Part shown: one piece after another, positions 53,105 through 62,370 of the stretch
Position numbering within the stretch: position 1 is the stretch's first letter
Layout: each line of letters starts with the position of its first letter
Assembly (NCBI RefSeq): GCF_000718305.1
Contig: NZ_JOFQ01000003.1
Span: forward strand, 448,527-512,526
Direction: 5' to 3'
Length of the DNA stretch: 64,000 nt
Origin: Streptomyces niger
Lineage (GTDB): Bacteria > Actinomycetota > Actinomycetes > Streptomycetales > Streptomycetaceae
The notes under the pieces: model-generated
What the model was told of the DNA's origin: nothing
The model's input: only the letters and a program-made list of their open reading frames with translations
Database searches by the model: none
Made by a program: the position numbers and the translations under genes

Positions 53105-54853
53105 TCAGAAGGCCTGGCGGGGCGGCGTCGAATCGCTGGCGCCGCGCAGGAAGTCCAGGTCGACGCCGGTGTCGGCCTGGGTGACGTGCCGGTCGTAGAG
53201 ATAGCGCCAGCCGCGTTCCGCATGTGCGCGCGGCGGCTGCCAGGCGGCGCGGCGGCGCGCCAGCTCCGCGTCCTCGACCAGGACGTCGAGCCGCCGTGCG
53301 GGCACGTCCAGGCGCACCCGGTCGCCGGTGCGGACGAGGGCGAGCGGGCCGCCGACGGCCGCCTCGGGCGCGACGTGCAGGACGCAGGTGCCGTACGCGG
53401 TGCCGGACATGCGGGCGTCGGAGATCCGCACCATGTCGCGCACGCCCTCGTCGAGCAGCTTCTTCGGCAGCTGGACATTGCCGACCTCGGGCATGCCGGG
53501 GTAGCCCTTCGGCCCGGTGTTGCGGACGACGAGGACGGTGTCGGCGGTGACGTCGAGCGCGGGATCCTCGGCGACGGCGAGGTAGTCCTCCAGCGAGTCG
53601 AAGACCAGCGCGGGTCCGGTGTGGGTGAGCAGTTCGGGGTCGGCGGCGGACTGCTTGATGACGGCGCCGCCGGGCGCGAGGTTGCCGCGCAGGACGGCCG
53701 TACCGTTGCCGGCGGGCTGTACGGGCCGGTCGAGCGGGCGGATGACCTCGCGGTCGTACACCTCGGCCCCCTCGCAGTTGTCGAGCAGGCTGCGCCCGGT
53801 GACGGTGACGGTGTCGCGGTGTAGATGGTCACGGAGGTCATTGATGAGGGCCGGGAGGCCGCCCGCGTACGCGAACTCCTCCATCAGGAAGCGCCCTGAC
53901 GGCATCAGGTCGACGAGCAGCGGGAGTTCGGCGCCGAGCCGGTCGAAGTCGTCCAGTGCGAGGGGTACGTCGATGCGGCCGGCGAGGGCGAGGAGGTGGA
54001 GGACGGCGTTGGTGGAGCCGCCGATGGCGGCGTTGACACGGATGGCGTTCTCGAAGGCGGCGCGGGTCATGATGCGCTGCGGGGTGAGGTCGCTGCCGGC
54101 CAGCGCGACGGCGCGGCTGCCGGTCTCCTCGGCGAGGGTGGAGCGGCGGGAGTCGACGGCGGGCAGTCCGGAGCCGCCGGGGACCATCATGCCGAGCGCT
54201 TCGGTGAGGCAGGCCATGGTGGAGGCCGTGCCCATGGTCATGCAGTGGCCCGCGCTGCGGTTCAGCGAGCTCTCGAACTCGGTGAACTCCTCCTGTGTGA
54301 TGGTGCCCGCGCGCAGCTCCTCGGTCATCCGCCACACGTCCGTACCGGAGCCGACGTGGCGGCCCCGGAAGCGGCCGTTGAGCATGGGGCCGCCGGTGAA
54401 GACGATCGCGGGGACGCCCGCGCTCGCGGCGCCCATGAGGGCTGCCGGGGTGGTCTTGTCGCAGCCGGTGAGCAGGACGACGGCGTCCATGGGGTTGGCG
54501 CGGATCTGCTCCTCGATCTCCATGGCGGCGAGGTTGCGGTAGAGCATGGTGGTCGGTCGCATGATCGGCTCGCCCAGCGACATGGCGGGGAACTCCAGCG
54601 GGAAGCCGCCGGCCTGCAGCACGCCGCGTTTCACGGCGGCCGAGAGGATCTGCAAGTGGCCGTTGCAGGGGTTCAGTTCGGAGTAGGTGTTGCAGATGCC
54701 GATGACCGGCCGGCCGTCGAAGTTGTGCCCGCCGCGGCCCATGCCGCGCAGGGCGTGCCGGGTGATGAAGCCGTTCTTGCCGCCGTCCCCGAACCAGGCG
54801 CGGGAGCGGAGCGGGGCGGTGCCGGCGGGCTGCTGCCGGTCGTGCACGGTCAT
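53105..54853 (-). CDS. IlvD/Edd-family dehydratase, sugar-acid dehydratase type
   Basis: 582 residues from the ATG at 54853 (GGAAGG upstream); the longer open frame adds unrelated residues. [Fe-S]-dependent dehydratase: GICNTYSELNPCNGHLQILS, VVLLTGCDKTTPAALMGAAS and NRSAGHCMTMGTASTMACLT carry the three cluster cysteines, and VRISDARMSGTAYGTCVLHV is the C-terminal signature. The pattern (LNPCNGHL, GCDKTTPA) is nearer to L-arabonate/D-xylonate/galactonate dehydratases than to IlvD. With the FCD GntR gene next to it a sugar-acid role is probable. Confidence 0.88.
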   Translation of the reverse strand: MTVHDRQQPAGTAPLRSRAWFGDGGKNGFITRHALRGMGRGGHNFDGRPVIGICNTYSELNPCNGHLQILSAAVKRGVLQAGGFPLEFPAMSLGEPIMRPTTMLYRNLAAMEIEEQIRANPMDAVVLLTGCDKTTPAALMGAASAGVPAIVFTGGPMLNGRFRGRHVGSGTDVWRMTEELRAGTITQEEFTEFESSLNRSAGHCMTMGTASTMACLTEALGMMVPGGSGLPAVDSRRSTLAEETGSRAVALAGSDLTPQRIMTRAAFENAIRVNAAIGGSTNAVLHLLALAGRIDVPLALDDFDRLGAELPLLVDLMPSGRFLMEEFAYAGGLPALINDLRDHLHRDTVTVTGRSLLDNCEGAEVYDREVIRPLDRPVQPAGNGTAVLRGNLAPGGAVIKQSAADPELLTHTGPALVFDSLEDYLAVAEDPALDVTADTVLVVRNTGPKGYPGMPEVGNVQLPKKLLDEGVRDMVRISDARMSGTAYGTCVLHVAPEAAVGGPLALVRTGDRVRLDVPARRLDVLVEDAELARRRAAWQPPRAHAERGWRYLYDRHVTQADTGVDLDFLRGASDSTPPRQAF

Positions 54854-54923
54854 GTGACGTCCTTCCGACGCGGTCCGGGGTGGCCGCGAGCCGAGCCGCG
54901 CCCTCGCCACCCGTCCAATGGTG

Positions 54924-54940
54924 CTATCAAAGCACGATAG
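54924..54940. promoter_or_regulatory. Candidate GntR operator upstream of the dehydratase gene
   Basis: CTATC (54924-54928), 7-base gap, GATAG (54936-54940), an inverted repeat 71 bases above the dehydratase start, in the region divergent from the GT4 gene. Confidence 0.5.
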
Positions 54941-55150
54941 AACCGGCCCCCGTCCAGACCCGTGCACACCTCGGCACGAGCGCGCGCACCGTGCGCACCG
55001 CGGCCGCCACGCTCCCCCGGCAACTCCTCCGAGCGCCCGCGCACCCCCCGCCACCAGGCCCGATGCATATCGGCCGTTTGGGGGTCGGCTTCGCGACACG
55101 CGACCGCGATTACTCATAGAGTCACAATTAGCGTCATATTCTCCAGTTCT

Positions 55151-57526
55151 GTGCAGAAGCGTGACGACGTGGTCGTGTCAGGCATGGTTCCGGAAGCGGC
55201 GGCGTGCTCAGCGCCCCCCGTACGGGCAGCACACCGGCTGAAGGTGTGCTTCCTCCTCTTCAACCTCTACGGCATCGGCGGCACCATCCGCTCCACCGTC
55301 AACCTCTCCGGCGCGCTGGCGGAGGCCGGGCACGACGTCGAGATCGTCTCGATGATCCGGACCCGGTCGGCACCCGCCCTGCCGGTGCACCCGCGGGTGC
55401 GCGTCGTCCCCCTGGTCGAGGCCCGCCGGGACCAGCCCGGCTTCGACCCGGCGCACGACCCGAAGGGCAACCCCTCGCGCGTCTATCCCGCCTGCGACGG
55501 CCCGTACCGGCTGTGCAGCGCGCTGGTGGACGAGCGGATCGAGCGTCACCTCAGCGGCACCGACGCGGACGTGATCATCGGGACCCGGCCCGGTATCAAC
55601 GTCTACCTGGCGCGTTTCGGCCCGGCCCGGGCCCTGCTCGTCGGCCAGGAACACCTCACCCACGACATGCACCGGCCGGACATCCGCACGGCGCAGAACG
55701 CGGCGGTGGCGCACCTGGACGCGTTCGTCACGGTCTCCCGGCAGGACGCCCGGATCTACCGCGAGGCGCTGCCCGACGTCGCCACGGAGATCCGCTGCAT
55801 CCCCAACGCGGTGCCGCAGCCTGACGTGTCGCCCTCCACCGGGCGGAACAAGCTCGTGGTAGCGGCCGGCCGGCTCATCCGGATCAAGAACTACCGGCTG
55901 CTGATCGACGCCTTCGCGCGCGTCGTGGAGCAGCGGCCGGACTGGAAACTGCGGCTGTACGGGCGCGGTCCCGAGGCCCGGGCGCTGCGGGCCCGCATCC
56001 ACGAGCTGGGCCTGTGCGAGCAGGTGATCATGATGGGCGCGCATGCGCCGATCGAGCCGGAGTGGGCGAAGGGATCGATCGCGGCCGTCTCCTCGGACGG
56101 CGAGTCCTTCGGCATGACGATCGTGGAGGCGATGCACGCGGGGCTGCCGGTGGTCGCCACGGACTGCCCCTTCGGGCCCGGCGAGATCATCTCCAACGGG
56201 GTGGACGGACTGCTCGTCCAGCCGGGCAACGCCGACGAGTTCGCTGCCGCGCTGCTGGACCTGATCGCGGACGACGAGCGGCGGAGCGCGCTGGCCGCGG
56301 CCGCCCGCGCCAAGGCGCTGAACTACGCGCCCTCGGCGATCGCGCACGCCTACGTCAAGCTCTTCGAGGACCTCGCCGCGCGCACCGGCAAGGGCTGCGG
56401 CTCACCGGGTACGCGGGAGAAACCCCACGGGGCGCACGCGCTGAGCGGAGGCGCCGGAGCAGCAAGCGGCAGTCGGCTGCTGCGCGCCGGCAGGGAGCTC
56501 GCAGGACGCGCGGTACGTCCCCTCCTCCAGCGGCCCGCGACGGCCGGCCCGCTGCTCGGCCTGGTGCGGCGGATCTCCCCCGCCGCTGCCGCGCGGGCCG
56601 ACGGCACGGCGCGCAAGCTGCGCCCCGTGGCGCGCTGTGCGGCGGCCGAGGACGGCGCCCTGGAACTGACCTTCCCGGCCAAGGGGCTGGCCGGCCCCGC
56701 CGACCTCGTACTGCGGCGCCGCAACTCCGCCGAGGAGATCCGGGTCCCGCTGCCGCCACCCGCCCGGGAGGGCCGGGGCGGTCCGTACCGGACCCGGCTG
56801 CGGCTGCCCCGTATGCCGCTCGCCGAGGGGCACTGGGAGGTATGGGTGCGGCGGCGCGCCGACGGGGCGCAGCGGCACGTGCGCACCCCGATGGTCGAGC
56901 GGGCCGCGCTGGTCGGCCGGGCTCCCGAGGTGACCGCCGACGCCGTGCGGTCCTGGATTCCGTACGCCACCGACAGCGGCCGGTTGGTGCTGCGCGTGTG
57001 GCGGCGCGGCGCGCACGCGGAGGTGGTGTGGGTCGCGGTCGGGCCCTCGGTCACGTACGTCGAGGCGGAGCTGCTGGGCGCCGTGCTGACGCCGGATGCC
57101 GTGGTGACGGCGACGCGCCGCGGCGACCGGCCCACGGTGCTGCGGCTGCCCGCGACGGAGCTGGGCGCCGGCCGGTTCTGCTGCCTGCTGCCGCACGAGG
57201 ACTTCACCGGGCGGGTGGCCGGCACGACGCCGCGGGACCGGGAGTTCTGGGACCTGCGGCTGGCGCTGCCGGACGGCATGGCCGTACGGATCGGGCGGAT
57301 CGGCGGGGACATCGTGGCCCGCAAGGACATCGACAGCCACCCGTCGGCGTACCGCGGCGAGGGCGCGGCGCGCGCCCGGGTCCGCCCGTACTTCACCGAC
57401 TCCAACGACCTGGCCCTGGTCACCGCGCCGGCCCCGGCCCCGGACGTGGCACCCGCCCAGCCGGCGGTGCCCAAGTCCGCGCCCCTGCAGGGGGCCGGCG
57501 ACCTGCCGGCCGGGGGCGGCGCCTGA
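55151..57526 (+). CDS. GT4 glycosyltransferase with a long C-terminal beta-rich domain
   Basis: 791 residues from GTG 55151, chosen because a TATTCT (55137-55142) would give a leaderless mRNA there; the ATG at 55184 is an alternative. Residues ~35-410 are GT4: VCFLLFNLYGIGGTIRSTVN, LVVAAGRLIRIKNYRLLIDA, WKLRLYGRGPEARALRARIH and SSDGESFGMTIVEAMHAGLP with VVATDCPFGPGEIISNGVDG. The remaining ~380 residues carry repeats of an LxLPRxPLAEGxWxVW(V)RR type, resembling the accessory domains on actinobacterial teichoic-acid and capsular enzymes. Cytoplasmic, membrane-peripheral. Acceptor unknown. Confidence 0.85.
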   Translation: MQKRDDVVVSGMVPEAAACSAPPVRAAHRLKVCFLLFNLYGIGGTIRSTVNLSGALAEAGHDVEIVSMIRTRSAPALPVHPRVRVVPLVEARRDQPGFDPAHDPKGNPSRVYPACDGPYRLCSALVDERIERHLSGTDADVIIGTRPGINVYLARFGPARALLVGQEHLTHDMHRPDIRTAQNAAVAHLDAFVTVSRQDARIYREALPDVATEIRCIPNAVPQPDVSPSTGRNKLVVAAGRLIRIKNYRLLIDAFARVVEQRPDWKLRLYGRGPEARALRARIHELGLCEQVIMMGAHAPIEPEWAKGSIAAVSSDGESFGMTIVEAMHAGLPVVATDCPFGPGEIISNGVDGLLVQPGNADEFAAALLDLIADDERRSALAAAARAKALNYAPSAIAHAYVKLFEDLAARTGKGCGSPGTREKPHGAHALSGGAGAASGSRLLRAGRELAGRAVRPLLQRPATAGPLLGLVRRISPAAAARADGTARKLRPVARCAAAEDGALELTFPAKGLAGPADLVLRRRNSAEEIRVPLPPPAREGRGGPYRTRLRLPRMPLAEGHWEVWVRRRADGAQRHVRTPMVERAALVGRAPEVTADAVRSWIPYATDSGRLVLRVWRRGAHAEVVWVAVGPSVTYVEAELLGAVLTPDAVVTATRRGDRPTVLRLPATELGAGRFCCLLPHEDFTGRVAGTTPRDREFWDLRLALPDGMAVRIGRIGGDIVARKDIDSHPSAYRGEGAARARVRPYFTDSNDLALVTAPAPAPDVAPAQPAVPKSAPLQGAGDLPAGGGA

Positions 57527-57617
57527 CGGCCCGTAGGGCCCGTGGGGTCCGCCGCGCAGGCCCCGTAGGTCCGGCCCGCCCTCGTACGAAGCGACCGCGC
57601 GTACCGTCGCGGGGCCG

Positions 57618-57639
57618 GCCGGCGGGGTGGCCCGCCGGC
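57618..57639. terminator. Bidirectional terminator between GT4 and the nucleotidyltransferase-like gene
   Basis: Nine-base stem GCCGGCGGG / CCCGCCGGC with a 4-base loop (GTGG), between convergent genes. Confidence 0.7.
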
Positions 57640-57644
57640 GGGGC

Positions 57645-58679
57645 TCACCGTACGGGCGACCGGGTCGCGCCGGCGAAGACGGACCAGGTCACCGGGCGGG
57701 CGGTGAACGGGCCGAAGGTGCGGACGCGTGGGCTCGGCGCGCTGCGGCGGCGGGCGGCGCGGTGTCCGGTGCCGCCGGCCTGCTCGACGCCGCGGGCGTC
57801 GGCCGTGGCCGGGAAAGGCGACCGGAACACGCCGTGCCAGACACGGATCGCGCCATCGTGGTCACCGGCCCGTTCCCGGCGTTGGGCCTCGGCGGCCTGC
57901 GCGGCGAGCGCGGCCAGCACCTCGGCGCGGGAGCGGCGCTGTTCCTGCGACCAGCCCTCGGTCAGGTCCACCGAGCCGGTGGGGTCCAGGACGGGGCCGG
58001 AGACGGCCTGCGCGGCGTGCGTGAGCGCCGTGGCGACCGCGTCGGTGTGCTGCCGCGGCCCGGAGACCGCTTCGTACGCGAGCGCCTCCCACAGCAGGCC
58101 GCGCGTCTCGCGCAGCGCCGGGTGGCCGTTCCTTAACGCCTTGAGCATCCGGACCTGGTGGACGAAGCGGCCGTCGGTGGCGTGGTCGTGCCGGCCTATG
58201 ACGCGGTTGAGCGTGCGGACGGTCGAGCGCTCCCAGCTGCCCCGCTCCCAGTTCGCGGTGAGCAGGTCGGTGCAGCGCGGGTCGGCGAGCGCGGGGGTCA
58301 GGCCGAAGGTGACGTCCAGGTCGGCGAAGGTGACCTGAAGGGCGCGGGAGGTGCGGTCCTCGTCGCCGAACCGGGAGCCGGGGAACGCCTCGGTGACCGC
58401 GTCGCAGAGCATCGCCATGGCGTCGGCGGCGCCGCCGGGGCGCTTGACGAGGCGGGCGAAGCGCCGGTGGAAGACCATGACCATGCCGACGTCGTCCAGC
58501 GGGGCGATGCGGGTCTTGCGGGCGAAGCTGCCCTGCAGGCAGCTGCTCTCGATCAGGCCCGCGTTCTTCAGCGCCGCGGTGATCTGGCGGTGCCGTCGCC
58601 GGGCCCTCTCGTAGCGGCCGGGTTCCAGGGCGAGGGCCTGGTCGAAGTAGCCGAAGGCGGTCCTGGCGGTGTACATCAT
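57645..58679 (-). CDS. CD-NTase/nucleotidyltransferase-fold protein with a degenerate metal site and a TTA codon
   Basis: 344 residues from the ATG at 58679. The NTase opening is clear: SSCLQGSFARKTRIAPLDDV with Gly50-Ser51 in the right place, then helices, and LDVTFGLTPALADP with the third carboxylate Asp122. The DxD of active CD-NTases/OAS reads Asp63-Val-Gly65 here, so one metal ligand is lost. The rest, with KALRNGHPALRETRGLLWEA, matches the helical C-domain of the cGAS/OAS-like superfamily. No E1, E2, JAB or effector gene of a CBASS system is nearby. Codon 182 (58136-58134) is TTA. Possibly a pseudoenzyme, regulator or orphan sensor. Confidence 0.7.
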   Translation of the reverse strand: MMYTARTAFGYFDQALALEPGRYERARRRHRQITAALKNAGLIESSCLQGSFARKTRIAPLDDVGMVMVFHRRFARLVKRPGGAADAMAMLCDAVTEAFPGSRFGDEDRTSRALQVTFADLDVTFGLTPALADPRCTDLLTANWERGSWERSTVRTLNRVIGRHDHATDGRFVHQVRMLKALRNGHPALRETRGLLWEALAYEAVSGPRQHTDAVATALTHAAQAVSGPVLDPTGSVDLTEGWSQEQRRSRAEVLAALAAQAAEAQRRERAGDHDGAIRVWHGVFRSPFPATADARGVEQAGGTGHRAARRRSAPSPRVRTFGPFTARPVTWSVFAGATRSPVR

Positions 58680-59194
58680 CGCGCGGGGCTCGTTTCTCTC
58701 GACATCAACGGGACGAGGGGGCATTCCGGTTGGCCGCCGACGGCCGGGCCGACGGCGTCCGGGGAGGAGCGAGCGTAGCGGGGAATCGTTTCAGCGGAAG
58801 GGGTCGAACGTGTCACATCATGCATGGGAAAAATCGTTCCTCTCCGCGCCCGGTCGACGACCGGGCAGACTGCCGCAGTTGTCTCGCGCCACTCCACGTC
58901 ACTTTCGCCCGACTGGGTTCCGGTTTCCCGCGCGCACACCGGTCCTGACGGACGGCCACGCGCCCCTGCGAGCGGTGCCGCTCCATTCAACTACGCATAT
59001 ATCTGCCTCGGAGCACCGCGAAACAGCTCGTCCTGATCGATGATGAACCTAATTTCTCCTCTTTCGACCGAAGTCGGCAGCACACGTTTCACGCCCTGTC
59101 GCCGCGTCGACCGCATGGGACCACGCCGTCATGCCGTTGGCATATGACACAGACCTGCGACGACTCGCCACCGAGCGCCGGCCGGCAGCCGGCT
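58680..59194. other. 515-base region without a convincing gene
   Basis: Between the NTase-like gene and the GNAT stop. Base composition is visibly less GC-rich than the flanks around 58960-59160. Short open frames exist on both strands but none has a ribosome site with typical codon use. No hairpin or long repeat found. Confidence 0.5.
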
Positions 59195-59710
59195 TCAGCC
59201 CGTCAGATCCTCGGCCAGCAGGTCCATCAGGAGCCCGTCGTGCCAGGTCCCGTCGGCTCCGCGCTCGTACCGGCGCATGACGCCGACCGCCCGGAAGCCC
59301 ACCTTCCGGTAACTCCGTATCGCCGCCTCGTTGTCCGCCGCCGGGTCGATCGTGATCCGGTGATGACCACGCTCCGTCAACAGGTGGCGGGCCAGCGTGC
59401 GCACGGCGTCCGTCCCCAGCCCCCGGCCGTGCAGCGCGGACGTCAGATAGATGTCGATATTCGCATGCCGATAGTCCGGATCCGACTCCTGCGACCACTG
59501 GATCGCGCCAATGTTCCGGTTCCGGTACTCGATCACGTACGAGAACTTGTCCGGCGAGGCGAGGTCGGCGGCGATCTCGGCCGCCAGATCCACACCGCCG
59601 CGCCACCTCGCGTACACCTCCGGCTCGGCCCGGATCTCGGCCAGGGCGGGGATGTCGTCCGCCGTTGCGGGACGCAGCACCACGTCGGCGCCGTACAGAG
59701 TCGTCTGCAT
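59195..59710 (-). CDS. GNAT acetyltransferase, aminoglycoside 6'-N-acetyltransferase-like
   Basis: 171 residues from the ATG at 59710. GNAT fold: LRPATADDIPALAEIRAEPE, RNIGAIQWSQESDPDYRHAN, LHGRGLGTDAVRTLARHLLT (acetyl-CoA loop RGxGxxA), HRITIDPAADNEAAIRSYRK, then VGFRAVGVMRRYERG and GTWHDGLLMDLL. The C-terminal DPAADN...YRKVGFR...ERG.DGTWHDGLLMDLL pattern is that of AAC(6')-type and related chromosomal enzymes. It may modify an aminoglycoside or an unrelated amine; resistance cannot be concluded from sequence. Confidence 0.83.
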   Translation of the reverse strand: MQTTLYGADVVLRPATADDIPALAEIRAEPEVYARWRGGVDLAAEIAADLASPDKFSYVIEYRNRNIGAIQWSQESDPDYRHANIDIYLTSALHGRGLGTDAVRTLARHLLTERGHHRITIDPAADNEAAIRSYRKVGFRAVGVMRRYERGADGTWHDGLLMDLLAEDLTG

Positions 59711-59785
59711 ACGCCATGACGCTAGTGGCCGGGCCCGGCAGCCGCACCGGCGCGGACCGGCCTCAGCGATCTTCACGACGCGGGT

Positions 59786-60739
59786 CTACCCGGCGCTCCG
59801 GGCGGCGCGCCGCTCCCGTAGCGCGGTCTTGAGCACCTTGCCCGCGGCCGACACCGGCAGTGCATCCGTGAAGTGCACCTCGCGCACCCGCTGGTACGGC
59901 GCGACACGGTCGGCGACGTACGCCATCAGCTCCTCCGCCGTGGCCGCCGCACCGTCCCGCAGCACCACGTAGGCGGCCGGGATCTCCCCCGCCTCCGCGG
60001 CGGGCGCGCCGATCACCGCGACCGCCGCCACCGCGAGGTGCCCGGCCAGGATGTCCTCCAGGTGCAGCGGATAGACGTTGTAGCCCTTGTAAAGGAGCAT
60101 GTCCTTGGCGCGCCCCGACAGGAAGAGGCGGCCGCGCTCGTCCAGCCGGCCGATGTCGCCGGTACGCAGCCAGCCGTCGCTGTACTGCTCGGCGGTGAGT
60201 TCGGGATGCCCCTCGTACCCGTCGGTGATCTGCGGACCGCGCGCCCACAGCTCGCCGGTCTCCCCCACGGGCAGTTCGCGCGCCGGGTCGAGCAGGTCAC
60301 GGATGGACAGCCGGGTGTCCGGGAGCGCGACGCCGACCGTGCCGTGCGGTGTCCCGGCCGCGGCGTCCAGCGGCCACATGGCCAGCGCCATGGTCGCCTC
60401 GGTGAGCCCGTACCCCTCGGTGAACAGCGCCTCCGGGAAGAGACCGGCGAGCCGCCGCCGGGTCGCCGGGTCCATCGGCGCGGCCCCGGAGTTGAGGTGG
60501 CGTACGGACTCCAGGCGCCGCCCGGCACTCGCCGGGGAGGCCAGCAGCGCCCGGTACATCGTGGGTGAGCCGCCCACCGAACCCACCTGGTGCGCATCGA
60601 TGTCGTCCAGGTACCGGACGGGGTCGAAGCGGTCGAGCAGGACGACCTCCGCGCCGCCGGCCCGCAGCCGTCGGGCGGTGGCCAGGCCCAGGCCCGAGGC
60701 GCCGCCGATGACGACGGCGGAGATTCCGGTGGTCTGCAT
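59786..60739 (-). pseudogene. In-frame chimera: SDR N-terminus joined to the C-terminal two-thirds of an acyl-CoA synthetase
   Basis: 317 codons. Residues 1-~37 (SAVVIGGASGLGLATARRLR, then AGGAEVVLLDR) are the NAD-binding start of an SDR. From FDPVRYLDDIDAHQVGSVGG on it is an ANL acyl-CoA synthetase: TEGYGLTEATMALAMWPL, WLRTGDIGRLDERGRLFLSG, RAKDMLLYKGYNVYPLHLED and the catalytic Lys in PVSAAGKVLKTALRER. The P-loop (SGTTGxPKG) and the SDR catalytic Tyr-x3-Lys are both absent. Many synthetases read VVLL.RFDP at this point, so the shared GAEVVLLDR suggests recombination across short homology. It follows the acyl-CoA dehydrogenase by 34 bases. Neither original activity should remain. Confidence 0.82.
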
Positions 60740-60773
60740 GCGGGTGCCTTCCGGTAGGGGCGTGGGCAGGGGT

Positions 60774-61931
60774 TCAGAGGCCGAGCGACTTGGCGATGAT
60801 CGTCTTCATGACCTCGTTGGTACCGCCGTAGATGCGCGAGACCCGGGTGTCCGCGTACAGCCGGGCGATCGGGTACTCGGTCATATAGCCGTAGCCGCCG
60901 TGGAGTTGCAGACACTTGTCGATGACCCGGCCCGCGACCTCGGTGCAGAACAGCTTGGCCTTGGCGGCGTCGGCGACGCTCAGCTCGCCCGCATCGTTCA
61001 GCTCCAGCGCCCGGTCGGCGAAGGTCTGCGCGGCCTCGGTCTCGGCGGCGCACTCCGCGAGCACGAACTTGGTGTTCTGGAAGGCGGCGACGGGTTTCCC
61101 GAAGACGGTGCGCTCCTTGACGTACGCGGTCGCGAAGCGCACCGCCGCCGTCGCCGCGGCAGTGCTGCCGAGGGCGATGGTCAGGCGTTCCTGGGGGAGG
61201 TTGTGGGTGAGGTGGGCGAAGCCCTGCCCCTCCTCGCCGAGGAGGTTCGCCGCCGGGACCCGTACGTCGGTGAAGGAGAGTTCGGCGGTGTCGGAGGACT
61301 TCAGGCCGATCTTGTCCAGCTTGCGCCCGACGACGAAGCCCTCGCTCGCGGACTCCACGCACAGGATGGACAGGCCGGCCCTGCGGTCGTCCGGGTCCGG
61401 CGGCGAGGTGCGGCAGACGACCAGCACCAGGTCGGCGAGGGCGCCGCCGGTGATGAAGGTCTTGGCGCCGTTGAGCACGTAGTGGCCGCCGTCGGCGGAG
61501 AGCCGGGCGGTGGTCCGCATGCCCGCCAGGTCGGAGCCGGTACCGGGCTCGGTCATGGCGATGGCGGTCATCAGGTCGCCGGCGGCGAAGCCGGGCAGCC
61601 AGCGGCGCTTCTGCTCCTCGGTCGCGTACGCGAGCAGGTACGGGAGGATGAGGTTGGAGTGTACGGAGTGGCCGCCGAACGAGACCCCGGCGCGGGCTGC
61701 CTCCTCCATCACGACCGCGTTGAACTTGAAGCTCGGCTCGCCTCCGCCGCCGTACTCCTCGGGCACCTGGATGCCGAGGACGCCCAGCTCACCGAGGCGG
61801 CGGTAGAAGTCCCGGTCGGGGTGGCCCTGTTGCTCCCACGAAGGGAAGACGGGGACGACTTCCTTGGCGATGAAGTCCCGCAGGGTCTCCCGGAACGCCT
61901 CGTGATCCTCGTTGAACACCGTCCGCCGCAC
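60774..61931 (-). CDS. Acyl-CoA dehydrogenase
   Basis: 385 residues from GTG 61931 (GGAAGGGG upstream); a longer frame adds 17 unrelated residues. Typical ACAD: FNEDHEAFRETLRDFIAKEV, MTEPGTGSDLAGMRTTARLS (FAD site), YVLNGAKTFITGGALADLVL and LQLHGGYGYMTEYPIARLYA, where Glu in MTEYP is the catalytic base position of isovaleryl/long-chain type enzymes, then RVSRIYGGTNEVMKTIIAKS. Probably acts on a medium/long or branched acyl-CoA. The operator 61992-62005 lies upstream; the next gene is the SDR/synthetase chimera. Confidence 0.92.
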   Translation of the reverse strand: MRRTVFNEDHEAFRETLRDFIAKEVVPVFPSWEQQGHPDRDFYRRLGELGVLGIQVPEEYGGGGEPSFKFNAVVMEEAARAGVSFGGHSVHSNLILPYLLAYATEEQKRRWLPGFAAGDLMTAIAMTEPGTGSDLAGMRTTARLSADGGHYVLNGAKTFITGGALADLVLVVCRTSPPDPDDRRAGLSILCVESASEGFVVGRKLDKIGLKSSDTAELSFTDVRVPAANLLGEEGQGFAHLTHNLPQERLTIALGSTAAATAAVRFATAYVKERTVFGKPVAAFQNTKFVLAECAAETEAAQTFADRALELNDAGELSVADAAKAKLFCTEVAGRVIDKCLQLHGGYGYMTEYPIARLYADTRVSRIYGGTNEVMKTIIAKSLGL

Positions 61932-61991
61932 CCCGGGCCCCTTCCGTCGCACCTCTGCGGTGCGCCCGTGCCCCGCACGCACCCCGCTGAC

Positions 61992-62005
61992 GAACGATCG
62001 TTAAG
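61992..62005. promoter_or_regulatory. TetR-type operator, copy A (acyl-CoA dehydrogenase promoter)
   Basis: GAACGATCGTTAAG, containing the perfect palindrome AACGATCGTT (61993-62002), about 60 bases above the dehydrogenase start. Copies B and C match at 12-13 of 14 positions. Confidence 0.75.
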
Positions 62006-62370
62006 TTACGGCTGCACGGAAGTCCTGTCCAGGGCATGGGCGGAAGGCCCTTCCGCTACCACGTCCCCGGTGGCCACGGCCGCGACGGCCCACTCGCACC
62101 ACGCGTCGCACGGATCTTCTGTGCGCCGCTCGCGCACCCGGCGCCGCTGCCGTACCCACGACGCGCATCCCGGCCGCGATCCGGTACGCCGCCCGGCTGC
62201 GGGACAACGCCACTGGTCGGCGCGGGTGAGCGGCTGGCCGACCGGCCGGGGCGGCGCGACCGGCCCGGCTGTCGACCAGCACGGCCCAGCCAGAAAACCG
62301 ACCGGGAAGTCGACGCAAAGAGACCGCTAAAGGTCCGAGACCGATCGGCCGGCCCGGCCCGCCGCCGGCT
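62006..62370. other. 365-base region without a gene
   Basis: Between copy A and the SUKH-4-like stop codon. It contains a 17-base palindrome, GCGGAAGGCCCTTCCGC (62040-62056), which may be a terminator or a protein site. No frame with credible start and codon use seen. Confidence 0.5.

Noticed and set aside
54962..55150. N-terminal extension of the GT4 glycosyltransferase frame
   Set aside because: The extra residues are Arg/Pro/Ser-rich, not GT-like, lack a ribosome site, and cover the AT-richer promoter region.
57645..58679. Complete CBASS anti-phage system around the nucleotidyltransferase-like gene
   Set aside because: Neighbours are a glycosyltransferase and a GNAT enzyme; no effector, E1/E2, JAB or HORMA/TRIP13 gene is present and the metal site is degenerate.
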